NCBI GenBank assembly: GCA_017524725.1 | Contig: JAFXUZ010000063.1 | Location: 1-33,909, forward strand | Origin: Clostridia bacterium | Lineage (GTDB): Bacteria; Bacillota; Clostridia; Christensenellales; Aristaeellaceae | Length of the DNA stretch: 33,909 nucleotides | Direction: 5' to 3' | Part shown: positions 32,879-33,909 of the stretch, one piece after another | Numbering within the stretch: position 1 is the stretch's first letter | How the letters are laid out: each line of letters opens with the position of its first letter | Made by a program: the position numbers and the translations under genes | The notes under the pieces: model-generated | What the model was told of the DNA's origin: nothing | Databases searched by the model: none | Seen by the model: only the letters and a program-made list of their open reading frames with translations

Positions 32879-33085
32879 ATGGCAGGAAAGTACAATGTGC
32901 TCAGCGCTCAAATTGCTCTGGCAGGCATGAACAGGGCCAGTCTGGCTGAGACCGTGGGTATGCACTACAATACGCTTTGCAGAAAGATGCGTGGTGAAAA
33001 CAGCTTTACCCTGGAGGAGGCTCTCGCCATCAAGACAGCCCTGAACAGCAAGCTGCCCCTGGAGGAATTGTTCAAGAGAAATTGA
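32879..33085 (+). CDS. Small XRE/Cro-type helix-turn-helix protein
   Basis: This 68-residue protein is essentially one HTH domain. ASLAETVGMHYNTLCRKMRG fits helices 2 and 3, followed by SFTLEEALAIKTAL, as in small phage-type repressors of the XRE family. Start ATG 32879 has GGAAGGA upstream; the longer frame from ATG 32828 starts inside the promoter. It is a single gene between its own promoter and terminator. Its target is unknown. There is no phage or toxin gene beside it. Confidence 0.8.
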   Translation: MAGKYNVLSAQIALAGMNRASLAETVGMHYNTLCRKMRGENSFTLEEALAIKTALNSKLPLEELFKRN

Positions 33086-33134
33086 ATGGGATTCCTTCCA
33101 CGACACTGTTTTCAACGATCCGGCAAAAGACGCG

Positions 33135-33170
33135 GTGTTCCATCGGGATGCCGTGTTTTTTATTTTAAAA
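33135..33170 (+). terminator. Terminator of the small HTH gene
   Basis: CGGTGTTCC and GGGATGCCG pair, with three wobble pairs, around loop ATC, followed by TGTTTTTTATTTT. The stem is modest but the U-tract is good. Confidence 0.6.
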
Positions 33171-33186
33171 AAGAAACGTCGGGGTA

Positions 33187-33215
33187 TTGACAGGATGGGG
33201 TTCAGAGGGTACAAT
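33187..33215 (+). promoter_or_regulatory. clpB promoter
   Basis: TTGACA (33187-33192), a 17-base spacer and TACAAT (33210-33215) give a near-consensus sigma-A promoter. The predicted start lies inside the CtsR site, so repression by blocking the polymerase is expected. Confidence 0.85.
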
Positions 33216-33224
33216 ACCATTGAA

Positions 33225-33241
33225 GGTCAAAGTAAGTCAAA
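33225..33241 (+). promoter_or_regulatory. CtsR operator (heat-shock repressor site)
   Basis: GGTCAAA (33225-33231), spacer GTA and AGTCAAA (33235-33241) match the CtsR direct heptad repeat (A/G)GTCAAA-N3-(A/G)GTCAAA. The one departure is a T in the middle of the spacer, where A is usual. It sits just after the -10 box of clpB. ctsR itself is not in the window. Confidence 0.85.
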
Positions 33242-33280
33242 CCACCGGCCTTCGTTATCCTGAAGTACCGAGGTGATATC

Positions 33281-33909
33281 ATGAGTCAGAACGCATATAC
33301 GCAAAAAAGCCTGGAGGCCATCAATGAGGCACGGGCGGAAGCAAGGACCCGGGGGCAGCAGCAGCTTGAGCAGGCCCATCTCCTGTATGCGCTCCTGAAG
33401 GAAAATAATGCCCTGATCCCGCAATTGGTCCGTGCCATGGGCAGGGACAGCGACGGACTGCGCGGCGGCTGCGAGCAGGTCCTTTCCAAACTGCCCCAGG
33501 TCCGGGGCGGCGCGTGGGAGGACGGGAAGATCTATGTTTCTTCCGATATGGACCGGGCTCTGATCAAGGCGGCCGACGAGGCGAAGGGGATGAAGGACGA
33601 GTACATCTCGGTGGAGCACCTCTTCCTCGGTCTGCTTATCTGCGCCGACCGGGATATGAAGGCCCTGTTTTCATCCCAGGACATCACCCGTGAGGGATTC
33701 CTTAAGGCGCTTTCCACTGTCCGCGGCGCGTCCAGGGTGACCAGCGACAACCCGGAGGAGACTTATGACGCCCTGAAGAAATACGGCACGGATCTGGTGG
33801 ACCAGGCGAGGAAAAACAAACTGGATCCGGTCATCGGCAGGGACGGCGAGATCCGCGACGTCATCCGGATCCTTTCAAGAAAGACCAAGAACAACCCGGT
33901 CCTCATCGG
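33281..33909 (+). CDS. clpB: ATP-dependent chaperone ClpB (5' part, cut by window end)
   Basis: The first 209 residues are present. Residues 1-145 form the Clp_N double-repeat domain (MSQNAYTQKSLEAINEA, EHLFLGLL). Residues from about 165 enter the first AAA+ module (DLVDQARKNKLDPVIGRDGE) and stop just before the expected Walker A. ClpB works with DnaK to dissolve protein aggregates. ClpC-type proteins share the N-domain, but the spacing and the KLDPVIGRDGEIRDVIRILSRKTKNN region favour ClpB. ATG 33281 has GAGGTGA upstream. A CtsR site and strong promoter precede it. Confidence 0.88.
   Translation, partial: MSQNAYTQKSLEAINEARAEARTRGQQQLEQAHLLYALLKENNALIPQLVRAMGRDSDGLRGGCEQVLSKLPQVRGGAWEDGKIYVSSDMDRALIKAADEAKGMKDEYISVEHLFLGLLICADRDMKALFSSQDITREGFLKALSTVRGASRVTSDNPEETYDALKKYGTDLVDQARKNKLDPVIGRDGEIRDVIRILSRKTKNNPVLI

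Overview
The window looks like chromosomal DNA from an anaerobic, Gram-positive, GC-rich member of the Clostridia (Firmicutes). The evidence is sigma-A type promoters with 17-bp spacers, strong purine-rich ribosome binding sites, a CtsR-type operator before clpB, a DegV protein, the Firmicutes pth-mfd pair and LplB/YtcP/MsmX-type carbohydrate transport. A plant-fibre-fermenting gut or rumen lineage, perhaps Christensenellales-like, is my inference; no marker gene here settles the taxonomy.

Layout. 0.1-4.7 kb (minus): a moxR - DUF58 - membrane transglutaminase operon. 4.9-5.4 kb (minus): a small zinc-ribbon gene preceded by what looks like a discrete ~220-nt structured RNA with its own promoter. 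5.5-7.1 kb (minus): a metallo-beta-lactamase-fold hydrolase coupled to degV. 7.2-11.4 kb (minus): mfd and pth, with an unusual repeat-rich leader. 11.8-14.9 kb (plus): a large secreted protein with nine SH3-like repeats and a peptidoglycan-binding domain. 14.97-15.5 kb: a cluster of DnaA boxes with an AT-rich stretch, followed at once by dnaN, so probably oriC, but without dnaA. 16.77 kb: tRNA-Leu(GAG). 17.1-29.3 kb (plus): a long putative operon with an ECF-S-like membrane protein, two carbohydrate ABC permeases, a solute-binding protein, two MsmX-type ATPases, four unrecognised small membrane proteins, a GH105 unsaturated rhamnogalacturonyl hydrolase and a GH28 polygalacturonase. 29.9-32.6 kb (minus): glutamate dehydrogenase and a LysA-type decarboxylase. 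32.9-33.9 kb (plus): a 68-residue HTH protein and the start of clpB.

How it fits together. Gene direction switches around the DnaA-box cluster (mostly minus to the left, mostly plus to the right), as expected for co-orientation with forks leaving an origin at about 15.2 kb. The SH3 gene, gdhA and the lysA-like gene run against that direction. The 17-29 kb cluster reads as an uptake-and-digestion system for pectin or rhamnogalacturonan oligosaccharides: the ABC proteins import, GH105 removes unsaturated uronic acid ends and GH28 cleaves galacturonate linkages. The four orphan membrane proteins, placed as a pair before each ATPase, are the least explained part of the window.
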